Below, one piece after another: positions 52,201 through 60,026 of a stretch of 64,000 bases of DNA. The notes beneath the pieces are model-generated. The model had not been told where the DNA came from. It saw nothing but the letters and a program-made list of their open reading frames with translations, and searched no databases. The position numbers and the translations under genes are program-made. Each line of letters starts with the position of its first letter. Position 1 is the stretch's first letter. The DNA comes from Actinoplanes palleronii. Its GTDB lineage: Bacteria > Actinomycetota > Actinomycetes > Mycobacteriales > Micromonosporaceae. Where the stretch lies: assembly GCF_016862315.1 (NCBI RefSeq), contig NZ_BOMS01000045.1, positions 62,001 through 126,000 of the forward strand. The letters are read 5' to 3'.

Positions 52201-52232
52201 TCCTCCGCTGAGAACACATCCTGAGTTGCCAC
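49206..52232 (-). CDS. tnpA: Tn3-family transposase TnpA
   Basis: 1008 residues, the full length for the family. N-terminal DNA-binding DUF4158 region (EELARLRGFPEINRAELIRY), C-terminal DDE domain with Asp in THVSDQHSTFDTKV, Asp in EHATDTHGATLANFALFDLV and Glu in LNKGENLHALRRSL. No internal stop or frameshift, so apparently active. Starts 82 nt inside the right inverted repeat. Confidence 0.95.
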   Translation of the reverse strand: MATQDVFSAEELARLRGFPEINRAELIRYFTLTGADEAFVRQFRTGRNVLGVAVQLCTLPWLGFVPDEVALAPDAVVGRLSQRLGIAMGELRGYGEREQTRTDHLREVAGYAGWRSMDTAEWKDLDEFLFARAMEHDSPKLLFRLACEYLLSSRVLRPGVILLLRRVAAARAYARSETWARVKHLLSDRRCAELDLLLVPDAYLGRTPLAWLGVGPTSSSPAAVKTELEKLAYLRRLDAHTMDLSMLPAERRRFLAGVGRRLTGQALQRREPERRYPILLTLLSQSAVDVLDETLLLFDQAITGREAAAKQKVAEALAERAKGGENRQALLDEILTIVLDTGIGDEQIGGMLRTSIGLDRMRAAWAERRERLPRDHGQLSMLDASMSYLRQFAPAVLAAVGFDGGPGTEQLMQAVGILTGLYATGARKVPADAPVGFVPTKWAGYLVAAEQAGDVTAYRRYWELAVLVGLRDGLRSGDIFVPGSRRYADPASFLLTPEAWAPQKVEFCHLVGKPVEAADALAQAGDELHTALADLETQLAKGNPGEVRLTDDGELIIPPLTAEDVPAEADALRAELAGMLPRVPIASVLVEVDARTGFTDHLVHAGGKVARPAELKRNLMYVIIAEATNMGLSAMAESCGVPYDVLAWTAEWYFRPETLEAANAAVVNYHHRLPLTRAFGSGTLSSSDGQRFPVKGKSITARHLSRYFARGQGVSTYTHVSDQHSTFDTKVIVATAPESHYVLDGLLGNETDLPVFEHATDTHGATLANFALFDLVGKQLSPRIRDLGKITLYRAGPRADFLDRYPRAGALLTRRLNLDLITDMWDDLLRVAASVQGGHATAALVVGKLCSSKRQQNALTSAIKEYGALRRTVYAARYLADETYRRRISRQLNKGENLHALRRSLAYASEGALRRRHHEQQTEQMWCLTLATNAIVCWSTEYHGLGVAALRRDGRDVDDEVLAHIWPTHHENVHFYGTHSVDIDGELAQLDTDGYRPLRLAQVAAAIG

Positions 52233-52313
52233 GAACCCACCGCCTGAGCATCGACCGTCACCAAACGGGACGGGACGCTAGGGCTCGGGACAGACCTTGA
52301 TCAACCCTCAGTT

Positions 52314-52351
52314 CTTACCGTTGTTTTTGGTCTGGAAACTACGAGCGGGCC
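52314..52351 (-). repeat. Tn3-element right inverted repeat
   Basis: 38-bp terminal repeat, read inwards on the minus strand, beginning GGCCCGCTCGTAG and ending ACAACGGTAAG. It is flanked by the second CCTGA copy at 52352-52356. Confidence 0.92.
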
Positions 52352-52487
52352 CCTGAGAACCAGCCGACGTCGCGAGGCGCGGCGGGGCCGCGCGCACCGC
52401 GGCCTCGCGCGAGACCACCACGGGACGCGGCTCGTAGGCTGCGGCGGGGGAGTCACAGCTCGTACAAAATAGGGTTTGACCTGCAAC

Positions 52488-53456
52488 TTAGCCCAACTCG
52501 CGCAACACCCGATTCGTCCGGTTGGACTGGATCGCCGCGCGCTGCTGCTCCGCCGTCACCTCGATGTAGTTCTGCGACGTGGCCAGCGACGCATGCCCCA
52601 GCAACCGCATGATCTCCGACGCGTTCGCGCCGTCCTCCGCCAGCCGCGTCGCGAACGTATGCCGCAAAGCATGCAACTGCGCACCCCGCGGCACCCGATC
52701 ACCGATCCCGGCCCGCTGGAAACACGCGCGCACCAGATATTGCAAGCCACCCCGCTGCAACGGCGCCCCCAACCGGTCCACCAGCAGGGGAGCGGTCTTC
52801 TCCACCCGGCCGAACCGCACCCGGCGACTCGCCACATACCGCTCCACCGCCGCATCCAGGCCGCCGTCGATCGGCACCGTGCGCGGCCGCCCACCCTTGC
52901 CGGCCACCTCCACCCGCCGCTCGCCGTCGCGCCCCGACACCGAACCGACCCGCAGGCCCAGCAACTCCGACAACCGCAACCCGGCACACAACGCGAACGC
53001 CAGCACCATCACATCGCGCTCCGGCCACGGATCCCGCTGCCGCTCGTCGGCCCGGCTCACCACCCGCAACAACTCCTCAGGCGTGTCCTCACCCCGCAAC
53101 GGCTTGGGGGAGTGCGCCACCATCCGCGGCTTGTCCACCGCCGACATCGGATTGCCGGCCACCACACCCTCGGTCACCAGGAACGTGAAGAACGCGTTCC
53201 ACGACGACCAGGCCCGCGCCACCGACGCGGGGGCGCGGTCGGCGGCGAACCGGGCGAACGCGGCACGCAGCACGCGAGGGGAGAGGTCGGCCGGGGAAGC
53301 GGGCGCGGGCACGGCCAGCTGCACCACCAGGGAGAGATCTCTTTTGTACGCCGAGAGCGTGTGCGCGGACGGCTTGCGTGTGGCGCGGGCGGCGAGGAAC
53401 TCGGTGACGAGCTCGGTCAGCTCGGTGGACGGCTCAACGGGTGGTTCGTGCTGCAT
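52488..53456 (-). CDS. Tyrosine recombinase (Xer-like)
   Basis: 322 residues. Catalytic residues in order: Arg in LCAGLRLSELLGL, Lys in VAGKGGRPRT, His-x-x-Arg in LHALRHTFATRLAED, His in LLGHASLATSQNY, nucleophile Tyr in that segment. Architecture matches XerC/XerD. A CATAAT box 7 nt before the ATG at 53456 fits a leaderless promoter. A dif-like site lies about 400 bp upstream. Confidence 0.9.
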   Translation of the reverse strand: MQHEPPVEPSTELTELVTEFLAARATRKPSAHTLSAYKRDLSLVVQLAVPAPASPADLSPRVLRAAFARFAADRAPASVARAWSSWNAFFTFLVTEGVVAGNPMSAVDKPRMVAHSPKPLRGEDTPEELLRVVSRADERQRDPWPERDVMVLAFALCAGLRLSELLGLRVGSVSGRDGERRVEVAGKGGRPRTVPIDGGLDAAVERYVASRRVRFGRVEKTAPLLVDRLGAPLQRGGLQYLVRACFQRAGIGDRVPRGAQLHALRHTFATRLAEDGANASEIMRLLGHASLATSQNYIEVTAEQQRAAIQSNRTNRVLRELG

Positions 53457-53850
53457 AAGAGATATTATGCATGATATATCCGCATTCGTGCCTGTCTGGA
53501 CCCTAGCATCCCAATCTATGCACTGAACAGTCTCCACCCAAATCCCACCACCAACCCCGCCGACGCTCGCGAGCGGGGAGGGCGGGGCCTTCCAGGGGTC
53601 GTGGGGGCCAGCCGTGCGGCGCTTTTGGGGGCTGAAACGCGTCGGCGGGCTGCGGATTTCGGCGGCTGGCGCACTGCTCGCACGTCGGTGCGTTTCGCGA
53701 CGCGGGACTGTGCGCATGTGCGGGCTGTGGGCGTACCGAAGGAGGATCTGGAGGGAAGGCTGCCGCCTGGCACCGGGAATGGGTCTTGCGGGGTGCTGTC
53801 GTGCACGCAGGGGGTTTACCGCGCTTCTGCTGGACCCCTATCCGGCTTCT

Positions 53851-53878
53851 AGTTGACATAATTTAGATTATCGACCAG
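53851..53878 (-). other. dif-like XerCD core site
   Basis: On the minus strand: CTGGTCGATAA, 6-bp centre TCTAAA, TTATGTCAACT. This 11-6-11 layout and the inner ATAA/TTAT are those of dif; the right arm matches the E. coli XerD arm at 9 of 11 positions. It sits in a 714-nt gap (53457-54170) between the recombinase and the HExxH gene; otherwise that gap shows no gene I can support. Could be chromosomal dif or an element's attachment site. Confidence 0.6.
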
Positions 53879-54170
53879 GGATTTCAGGGTGGGGAGAACC
53901 TTGATAACGCCTCCGGCGGCGTGCGCGTCATCAAGGCAGTTCGTGCGTTGTCGACAGTTTCCGCGGGCCGCGGTGCCGACGGGCCTGCCGACGGCGCCCG
54001 CGGTCGTCGTCCGTGATCGCGTCCGCGTCTGTGATCGCTGCCGGGCAACCGGGTCCGCTTCTGCTGGCGCGGTCCCGCTTTCCCGGGCCATATCGCGATC
54101 TTGCCGGACACCGCCGGAGCGACAGTTTCCTCGACGTCGTCAACCGGGAGTTGACGTCCTTCTCCCCCGC

Positions 54171-55298
54171 TCAGGGGATCCGGCTGAGGTCGGCCAGGCT
54201 GTCGATGGCGGCTTCGGACTTCGAGCTGAGGAAGTCCAGGGACAGGCCGCCGTGCCCGTAGCGGTCCGGCAGGCCGATCTCCGCGCCGAGCATGTTCTCG
54301 GTGAGGTCGCCGCCGGCGATCGTGGCGTACTCCTCGGCGTTGGACCACACCTCGGGGGTCAGCCCGCCGGTCAGCACGACGGCGACCCGGTTGGCACCCT
54401 GCGCGTTGTGCAGCACGTGCAGCAACTCGTGCAGGAGCTCGATCCGCAGTGGTGAGTAGAACGCGTATTTGTTCTCGCTGAAGGACAGGCTGCCGAGCAA
54501 AATCCGCTGGTGTGCCTGCTCGATCGGCAGGTACTTGGTGAACAGCAGCGCCCCGGCCTCCTTGCTGCCGGTTTTGCCGTCGAGCCAGACCGGGGCGCCG
54601 AGGTAGCTGTGCGAGCCGACGCCCCGGACCTCCAGGGGTACGGCCCCGGTGAGCGGGGCGGCCGGTGTCGCGCACTGGGGACCGGCGGGGTTGTCCGGGC
54701 CGTAGGCCAGCAGGCTCGACGGGCTGCGTTTGTACCGCTGGTCGATGGTGATCGCCGCTTGCGGGCTGGCGGCCAGTTCGGCGAGCAGTCGGCGGCCGTG
54801 CGGGCCGCGGGTGGTGACGGCGAGGCAGAGCAGCAGCATCTGGTGGACCACGCGCAGGTAGTCGGCCGTGCCGGGCAGGTCCTGGCCGGGGTCGACGGTG
54901 ATCCGGCCGGTGACCGTACCGAAGTTGGCCTTGGCGGTGAGCAGTTCTGCCGGGTCGGCGGGCGCTGCGGGCAGTCCGGCGGCCAGCACGGATGCGATCT
55001 TCGCGGCCACGGTCCGGTAGGCGGTGTAAAGCACTGTCGCCTGCCGGCGGACCTCGGCGCTGTGGTCGTCTTGTTTCATCAGCGGCACTGTCCAGGCGTA
55101 TTGCGACAGTGTGAGTGTGGTGCGGGCCGCGATCACGAGTTCCAGTGACCGTAGCGCGTCGAGCAGGTCGTCGAGTGTCTTGACCTTTGTGAGGCGGTCG
55201 CGTAGCTCTTTGTCGGCGGGTGGTGGTGCTTCCTGGCGCAGCTCCGCTTCGGTCTGCGGCAGGGTTTTGAGGATGCCCTGGGCCAGTTTGGTGTACAC
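54171..55298 (-). CDS. HExxH protein, peptidase family M91-like
   Basis: 375 residues, no signal peptide. The zinc site reads ELLHELLHVLHNAQG (HELLH 290-294) and is followed at 322-323 by the EE in SNAEEYATIAGG, the spacing used by family M91 (NleD-like) metallopeptidases, where the second Glu completes the site. The N-terminal ~270 residues are helical and unfamiliar. M91 proteins include injected effectors, so a toxin or effector role is possible; unproven. GTG start with GGAGGG upstream. Confidence 0.7.
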   Translation of the reverse strand: MYTKLAQGILKTLPQTEAELRQEAPPPADKELRDRLTKVKTLDDLLDALRSLELVIAARTTLTLSQYAWTVPLMKQDDHSAEVRRQATVLYTAYRTVAAKIASVLAAGLPAAPADPAELLTAKANFGTVTGRITVDPGQDLPGTADYLRVVHQMLLLCLAVTTRGPHGRRLLAELAASPQAAITIDQRYKRSPSSLLAYGPDNPAGPQCATPAAPLTGAVPLEVRGVGSHSYLGAPVWLDGKTGSKEAGALLFTKYLPIEQAHQRILLGSLSFSENKYAFYSPLRIELLHELLHVLHNAQGANRVAVVLTGGLTPEVWSNAEEYATIAGGDLTENMLGAEIGLPDRYGHGGLSLDFLSSKSEAAIDSLADLSRIP

Positions 55299-55551
55299 GT
55301 GTCCCTCCCCTGGTTGCTTCTCGGTGCCGCGAAATTAACACCGCCCGCAGGGGGTGGTCACGCTTCGTGACGCATTCCCGGCAGCTGGGTGATGGGGCGC
55401 GGGGAGGCCGCCGGGGTGTGGATCGTCGCCGATCCCCTACGGTGATGATCTTCGTTGGTGTCGATGTGGCTGGTCGGCGAGGCGTGGGGGTTGTTGTCGG
55501 TGGGGGCTGGTAGAAAGAGTCCTCTCATACAGGCGTACGAAAGTGGGTTCG

Positions 55552-56283
55552 ATGGTGGCGGCGAACGTGGAGGCCCGTGGGTTATCCACGGAGGAGTTGG
55601 ACGGGTTCCGGGATGCTCTGGCGGCGGGGCGCAAGCCCAAGGTGCAGTTCACCGAGTCGGCGGGGCAGATCGCGGGGCAGATCGGGCAGGTGATCGGGTT
55701 GGAGGACCCGGCGGTGTCCGATGAGTGGGTGGTGGTGAAGTTCGGGCGTGATGAGCTGCCCTTCTCCCCCAGTGACCTGCGGATCGCGCCGAAGGGGCCG
55801 TTGCCGAAGAAGGCGCCGGCGCCCGAGCCCGCACCGGTGCCGGTGCTGTCCGGGCCGGAGTTTCTGATCGACAAGCCGATCGAGCGGCCGAAGGCGGCGC
55901 CGGCGCAGCGTAAGAGTGAGGACGCGGTGGACAACGAAGTGCAGGACGTGGCTCCGGCTCCGGCCCCCCGGAAGGTGGCTCGTCCGGTGAAGGCGAAACC
56001 GGCACCGTCGCTGACGGTCACGCTGGCCTATGGCGAGGGTGAGTGGACGGTGGGGGCGACGCAGGGCGTGAAGGCGCTGGCGAAGCCGTATGTGATTCGT
56101 CCGGCGGAGGCGCTGAAGATGGTGCAGCTGATCGACGTGCCGGGGGTGCAGGAGGCGGTGGAGCAGATCCTGTCCGCGGAGCGGACCGAGGCGGAGTCGC
56201 AGGCGCAGCGGTTGCGTGCCGAGCTGGCCGAGATCGAGGCGCGGCTGGCGGAGCTGGGCGAGGCGGGTTCGCCGGGCGTGTAG
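55552..56283 (+). CDS. Conserved actinobacterial protein, DUF6319-like
   Basis: 243 residues. Conserved N-terminal part (FTESAGQIAGQIGQVIGLED then EWVVVKFGRDELPFSPSDLR), a proline/alanine/lysine-rich linker (about 80-145), and a C-terminal part ending in a charged coiled coil (SQAQRLRAELAEIEARLAEL). Function unknown; I recall this layout as DUF6319. A strong terminator follows. Confidence 0.75.
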   Translation: MVAANVEARGLSTEELDGFRDALAAGRKPKVQFTESAGQIAGQIGQVIGLEDPAVSDEWVVVKFGRDELPFSPSDLRIAPKGPLPKKAPAPEPAPVPVLSGPEFLIDKPIERPKAAPAQRKSEDAVDNEVQDVAPAPAPRKVARPVKAKPAPSLTVTLAYGEGEWTVGATQGVKALAKPYVIRPAEALKMVQLIDVPGVQEAVEQILSAERTEAESQAQRLRAELAEIEARLAELGEAGSPGV

Positions 56284-56298
56284 GGCCCGGTGGACGAC

Positions 56299-56333
56299 AA
56301 AGCGCTCGCACCGTTCGGTGCGAGCGCTTTTTT
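56299..56333. terminator. Strong bidirectional rho-independent terminator
   Basis: AAAGCGCTCGCACC (56299-56312), loop GTTC, GGTGCGAGCGCTTT (56317-56330), then TTT. A 14-bp stem with A and T tracts on both sides, between the converging DUF6319-like gene and uppP. Confidence 0.93.
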
Positions 56334-56344
56334 GCGTCGGGACG

Positions 56345-57181
56345 CTACTGGGCGGTGATGGTGCCGGTGGCGAGCAGCAGCATCAGCAGGGAGCCGAGGG
56401 CGAGGCGGTAAAAGATGAACACGCTGTAGGAGTGCTTGGCGACGAACTTGAGCAGCCAGTTCACCGAGAAGTAGGCGACGACGAAGCTGACCGCGGTGGC
56501 GACCAGGGTGTTGACCCAGCCGACGCCGCCGGCGATCCGGTCGTATTCCTGGTAGCCCTGCAGCAGGGAGGCGCCGAGCAGGGCCGGGATGGACAGGAAG
56601 AACGACAGTTTGGTGACGGTGACCCGGTCGAAGTCGCGCAGCAGGCCGGCGGACATGGTGGCGCCGGAGCGGGAGATGCCGGGGATCAGGGCCATGCACT
56701 GGACGAACCCGATGATCAGGGTGTCTTTCCAGGTGACGTCGTCCTCGTGGCGGACCTGGGTGGCGGCGTGGTCGGCGAAGGCCATCACGCCGGACCAGAC
56801 GAGCAGGGCGCCGGCGACGAACCAGAGGCTGCGCAGGGTGGTCTCGATGGTGTCCTTGAACAGCAGCGCGATGATCACGATGGGGATGGAGCCGAGGATG
56901 ACGGCCCAGCCGAAGCGGTAGTCGGGGCTGTCGCGCTTGGGTTTGCTGACCAGGCCGCCGAGGAACGCCGGGACGATCCGCAGGATGTCCTTCAGCAGGA
57001 AGATGATGGTGGCGATGACCGCGCCGGACTGGATGATGACGGTGAACGCGGTGATGTCCGGGTCGTCGATCTGGTAACCGAGCAGTTTCTCCAGGATGGT
57101 CAGGTGACCGGTACTGGACACCGGGAGGAACTCGGTGACGCCCTCCACCGCGCCCAGCAACACCGCTTCGAAGATATTCAA
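56345..57181 (-). CDS. uppP: Undecaprenyl-diphosphatase UppP (BacA)
   Basis: 278-residue integral membrane phosphatase that recycles undecaprenyl diphosphate for cell-wall synthesis. Family motifs EGVTEFLPVSSTGHL and PGISRSGATMSAG are present, with about 8 membrane helices. Confers bacitracin tolerance when overproduced. Confidence 0.96.
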   Translation of the reverse strand: MNIFEAVLLGAVEGVTEFLPVSSTGHLTILEKLLGYQIDDPDITAFTVIIQSGAVIATIIFLLKDILRIVPAFLGGLVSKPKRDSPDYRFGWAVILGSIPIVIIALLFKDTIETTLRSLWFVAGALLVWSGVMAFADHAATQVRHEDDVTWKDTLIIGFVQCMALIPGISRSGATMSAGLLRDFDRVTVTKLSFFLSIPALLGASLLQGYQEYDRIAGGVGWVNTLVATAVSFVVAYFSVNWLLKFVAKHSYSVFIFYRLALGSLLMLLLATGTITAQ

Positions 57182-57238
57182 AACCTGATCCCGCCCTGTT
57201 GAACTGTGCCTGGCCGGTCCCGAGCATAGGGGTGCCGA

Positions 57239-58171
57239 TCACGCCGAGCGACGGCGGTCCCGGGCGGCGGCGATGGTGTACGCGGGGTCACGGTCGAGGT
57301 TGTGGCGGTCACGGTCGTAGCGGCGGGTGGTGCGCGGGTCGGCGTGGCCCATGGCGTCCTGGACGTCTTCGAGGGGTACGCCTTCGGCGCGGGCGGTGGT
57401 GGCGAACGCGTGGCGTAGTGAGTGCGGGGACATCTTTTCGGCGCCGGGGATGCCGGCGTCGGCGGCGAGCCGGCGGACCAGGCGGAAGACGGCGTGCCGG
57501 TCGAGGCGGGCGCCGGTGGTGGTGGCGAACACGGGTCCCTCCCCCGGTCCGCGTACGCGCAGGTATTCGTCGAGGGCGAGGGCGGCGCCGGGGGTGAGCA
57601 CGCGGCGGCGGGGGCGGCCGCCTTTGCCGATGAACCGGACGGTGCGGTGGCCGCGTTCCCAGCCGAGGTCGCTCAGGTCGAGGCTGACGAGTTCGCTGAC
57701 GCGCAGGCCGAGGTCGGCGAGCAGGGTGAGCACGGCGCGGTGCCGGATCGCGGCCGGGCCGGTCTGGCGGTCGGCGGCGGCGAGCAGCGCGTCGACTTCT
57801 TCGCCGGTGAGCCCGACGGTGGCGGAGTGGTCGCGGTCGACGTAGGGCCGGTCGGCGCCGCCGACCGGGTTGGTGGCGACGGCGCCGAGTTTGAGCAGGA
57901 AGGAGTACCAGCTGGACAGGCCGGAGAGTTTGCGGGCGACGGTGGCGGCGGCCATCGGGCGGGCTTCCAGGCCGCGGGCGTACGCGTTGACGTCGAGGAA
58001 GGTGGCGGCGCGCGGGTCGAGGCCACGGCCGGCGCACCAGTCGAGCCAGGTGGTGACGTCGCGGCGGTACGCGTCGCGGGTGTGGTCGGACAGCCGCCGG
58101 TTCTCCAGCCAGGCCTCGGTGAACTGGTGTGCGGAGGCGGAGATGTGGGGCAGCAGCGACATGCGCCCCAT
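57239..58171 (-). CDS. Tyrosine recombinase (XerD-like)
   Basis: 310 residues. Catalytic residues: Arg in LGLRVSELVSL, Lys in FIGKGGRPRRR, His-x-x-Arg in SPHSLRHAFATT, and His plus Tyr in MGHADPRTTRRYDR. It ends RDPAYTIAAARDRRRSA. Clearly related to the recombinase at 31558-32577. No recognisable core site lies at its own gene, so it may act on a site elsewhere. Confidence 0.9.
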   Translation of the reverse strand: MGRMSLLPHISASAHQFTEAWLENRRLSDHTRDAYRRDVTTWLDWCAGRGLDPRAATFLDVNAYARGLEARPMAAATVARKLSGLSSWYSFLLKLGAVATNPVGGADRPYVDRDHSATVGLTGEEVDALLAAADRQTGPAAIRHRAVLTLLADLGLRVSELVSLDLSDLGWERGHRTVRFIGKGGRPRRRVLTPGAALALDEYLRVRGPGEGPVFATTTGARLDRHAVFRLVRRLAADAGIPGAEKMSPHSLRHAFATTARAEGVPLEDVQDAMGHADPRTTRRYDRDRHNLDRDPAYTIAAARDRRRSA

Positions 58172-58175
58172 GCTC

Positions 58176-59774
58176 TCAGCTTTCGATCACCGCGCGGTCG
58201 GCGACATGCCAGGTGCGGGTGTGTCCGACGGCGTCGGCGAAGTACCGGTCGTGGCTGACGGTCAGCAGGGTGCCTTTGTAGCGGCGCAGGGCTTCTTCGA
58301 TGACGTCGAGGGCGGCGAAGTCGAGGAAGTTGGTGGGTTCGTCGAGCAGCAGGATCCGGGCGGGGCTGTTGACCAGGACGGCGAGCAGCAGCCGGCGTAG
58401 TTCTCCGGCGGACAGGTCGCGCAGCCGGGAGGTCCACTGTTCGGGTTCGAACTGGTGGCCGGTGAGCAGGCGTTCGGCGTCGTCGACGTAGACCGGTACT
58501 TCGGCGCGGAAGTAGTCCATGACGGTGGTGTCGGTGCGCAGGTGGTCGGTGGTCTGCGGGAGGACGGCGACGTCGGGGTGGGCCTCGGCGATGGCGCGCA
58601 GCAGGGTGGTCTTGCCGGAGCCGTTGCGGCCGGTGATCAGGATCCGGTCGGCGCGGGTGACGTCGAGGTCGATGCGGTCCAGCAGGGTGCGGCCGGCGAA
58701 GGCGACGCTGAGGTCGCGGACCTTCAGGACGATCTCGCCGGGGTCACCGGTGTCGGCGGGGAACGCCAGGGTCAGTGGCGGGCGGCGGCGGGGTTCGGCG
58801 ATCCACCGTACCGAGGCCATCTGCCGGCGCAGGCGGCGTTCGCGGACCTTGGCTTTGCGGGCGACCAGGCGGGCGACGCGGCGCAGGTGCGGGGCGGTGG
58901 CGCTGGAGCGGTCGGCGTTCTCGACGCCGTGGGCGAATCCCATGGTGCGTTCGATGTCGGCTTCCCAGCGGATCCGGTCCTTCTCCTGGGCTTCGAAGTC
59001 GAGCAGCAGGCGCTGCCAGCGGCGTTGTTTCTCGTCGCGGTAGGCGGTGTAGCCGGCGCCGGGATAGTCCTGGGGTTGTTCGTCGATGCCGTCGAGTTCG
59101 ATGATCCGGGTGACGACGGCGTCGAGGAACGCGCGGTCGTGACTGACGGTGAGCACGCCGCCGGGGAAGTCCTGGAGCCAGTCGCGCAGCCAGGCGGCGC
59201 CGTCGGCGTCGAGGTGGTTGGTGGGTTCGTCGAGCAGCAGCAGGTCGGGGCCGGCGAGCAGGGCGCGGGCGAGCATCAGCCGGGCTTGTTCGCCGCCGGA
59301 GACGGTGGCCAGCGGGAGGTCGTCGTCGAGGTGGTCGATGTCGAGGCGCTGGCGGATTTCGGTCAGCCGGGTCTCGGCGGTCCAGCCTTCCAGGGCGGTC
59401 CAGCGTTCCTGGACGTCGGCGAACTCGTCGAGGACGTCGTCGCCGGCGGCGAGCCGGGTTTCCAGGGCGCGCATGGCGGCGGTGACGTCGGCGAGGTCGC
59501 CGAGTCCTTCGGTGAGGAAGTCGCCGACGGTGCCGTGCGGGTCGGGGACCTGCTGGGTGACGTAGGAGATCTGGGCGCCGGGGCTGCGGGTGACCGCGCC
59601 GCGGGTGGGTGGTAGTTCACCGGCGAGGACGCGCAGCAGGGTGGTTTTGCCGGCGCCGTTGGGGCCTACCACGCCGATCCGGTCGCCGTCCTGCAGGACC
59701 AGGTCGAAGCCGTCGAAGAGCAGGTCACCGTCGTGGGCTTGTCCCAGGGAGGTGGCTTTGAGATGGGCGGGCAT
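58176..59774 (-). CDS. ABC-F ATPase (ribosome protection or translation factor)
   Basis: 532 residues: two ABC domains, no membrane segment. Walker A GPNGAGKTT (37-45) and GRNGSGKTT (second domain), Walker B LLLLDEPTNHLD and ILLLDEPTNFLD, signature VSGGEQARL and LSAGELRRL. A charged linker (GFAHGVENADRSSAT, then RLVARKAKVRERRLRRQ) joins the domains. ABC-F proteins protect ribosomes from antibiotics or act in translation; which applies cannot be told here. Divergent from the aminotransferase; the 252-nt gap holds no evident leader peptide. Confidence 0.92.
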   Translation of the reverse strand: MPAHLKATSLGQAHDGDLLFDGFDLVLQDGDRIGVVGPNGAGKTTLLRVLAGELPPTRGAVTRSPGAQISYVTQQVPDPHGTVGDFLTEGLGDLADVTAAMRALETRLAAGDDVLDEFADVQERWTALEGWTAETRLTEIRQRLDIDHLDDDLPLATVSGGEQARLMLARALLAGPDLLLLDEPTNHLDADGAAWLRDWLQDFPGGVLTVSHDRAFLDAVVTRIIELDGIDEQPQDYPGAGYTAYRDEKQRRWQRLLLDFEAQEKDRIRWEADIERTMGFAHGVENADRSSATAPHLRRVARLVARKAKVRERRLRRQMASVRWIAEPRRRPPLTLAFPADTGDPGEIVLKVRDLSVAFAGRTLLDRIDLDVTRADRILITGRNGSGKTTLLRAIAEAHPDVAVLPQTTDHLRTDTTVMDYFRAEVPVYVDDAERLLTGHQFEPEQWTSRLRDLSAGELRRLLLAVLVNSPARILLLDEPTNFLDFAALDVIEEALRRYKGTLLTVSHDRYFADAVGHTRTWHVADRAVIES

Positions 59775-60026
59775 TTGGGTCACTGTGCCTGCTGCGGGTG
59801 GCTGGGGGCAAGTTGGTTTGCGCGGTGGGGGCGGTTCGGCCTCCGTGGGATCCGGCCTGGGCAGCGACGGGTGAGGTGGGTTGTGGGGCGGACCAATTGT
59901 GGGGCCAATCTTCCGGTGGGCGGGGTTAGGGTTTGGGGGCGCCTTGACCAGGTGCTTTCTGTGCCGCACGTGCTGATGGCATGACCGTTCGGGTCCGTGG
60001 GCTGTGGTGTTTCCTCTCCCCCGCGA

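Larger units (their letters stand above)
45249..52351. mobile_element. Complete Tn3-family transposon (7.1 kb)
   Basis: The ends are 38-bp inverted repeats, left 45249-45286 and right 52314-52351, differing at only two positions; both contain CGTAGTTTCCAGACCAAAAA and end in TAAG on the inside, as in the Tn3 family. The flanks carry a 5-bp target duplication, CCTGA at 45244-45248 and 52352-52356. It contains an intact TnpA, a resolvase, a probable res region, and a TetR-controlled pair of oxidoreductases. The target was a 20-bp hairpin arm. Confidence 0.93.

Noticed and set aside
49479..52211. 910-codon frame opposite tnpA
   Set aside because: Antisense shadow of an intact Tn3 transposase.
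53460..53485. AT-rich near-palindrome (GATATTATGCATGATA) as a recombinase core site
   Set aside because: The inner halves do not fit an 11-6-11 layout, and a CATAAT -10 box for a leaderless transcript explains it better.
53457..53850. Short overlapping ORFs between the second recombinase and the dif-like site
   Set aside because: No ribosome-binding site, mutually overlapping on both strands; possibly a dispersed genus-specific repeat but not demonstrable from this window.
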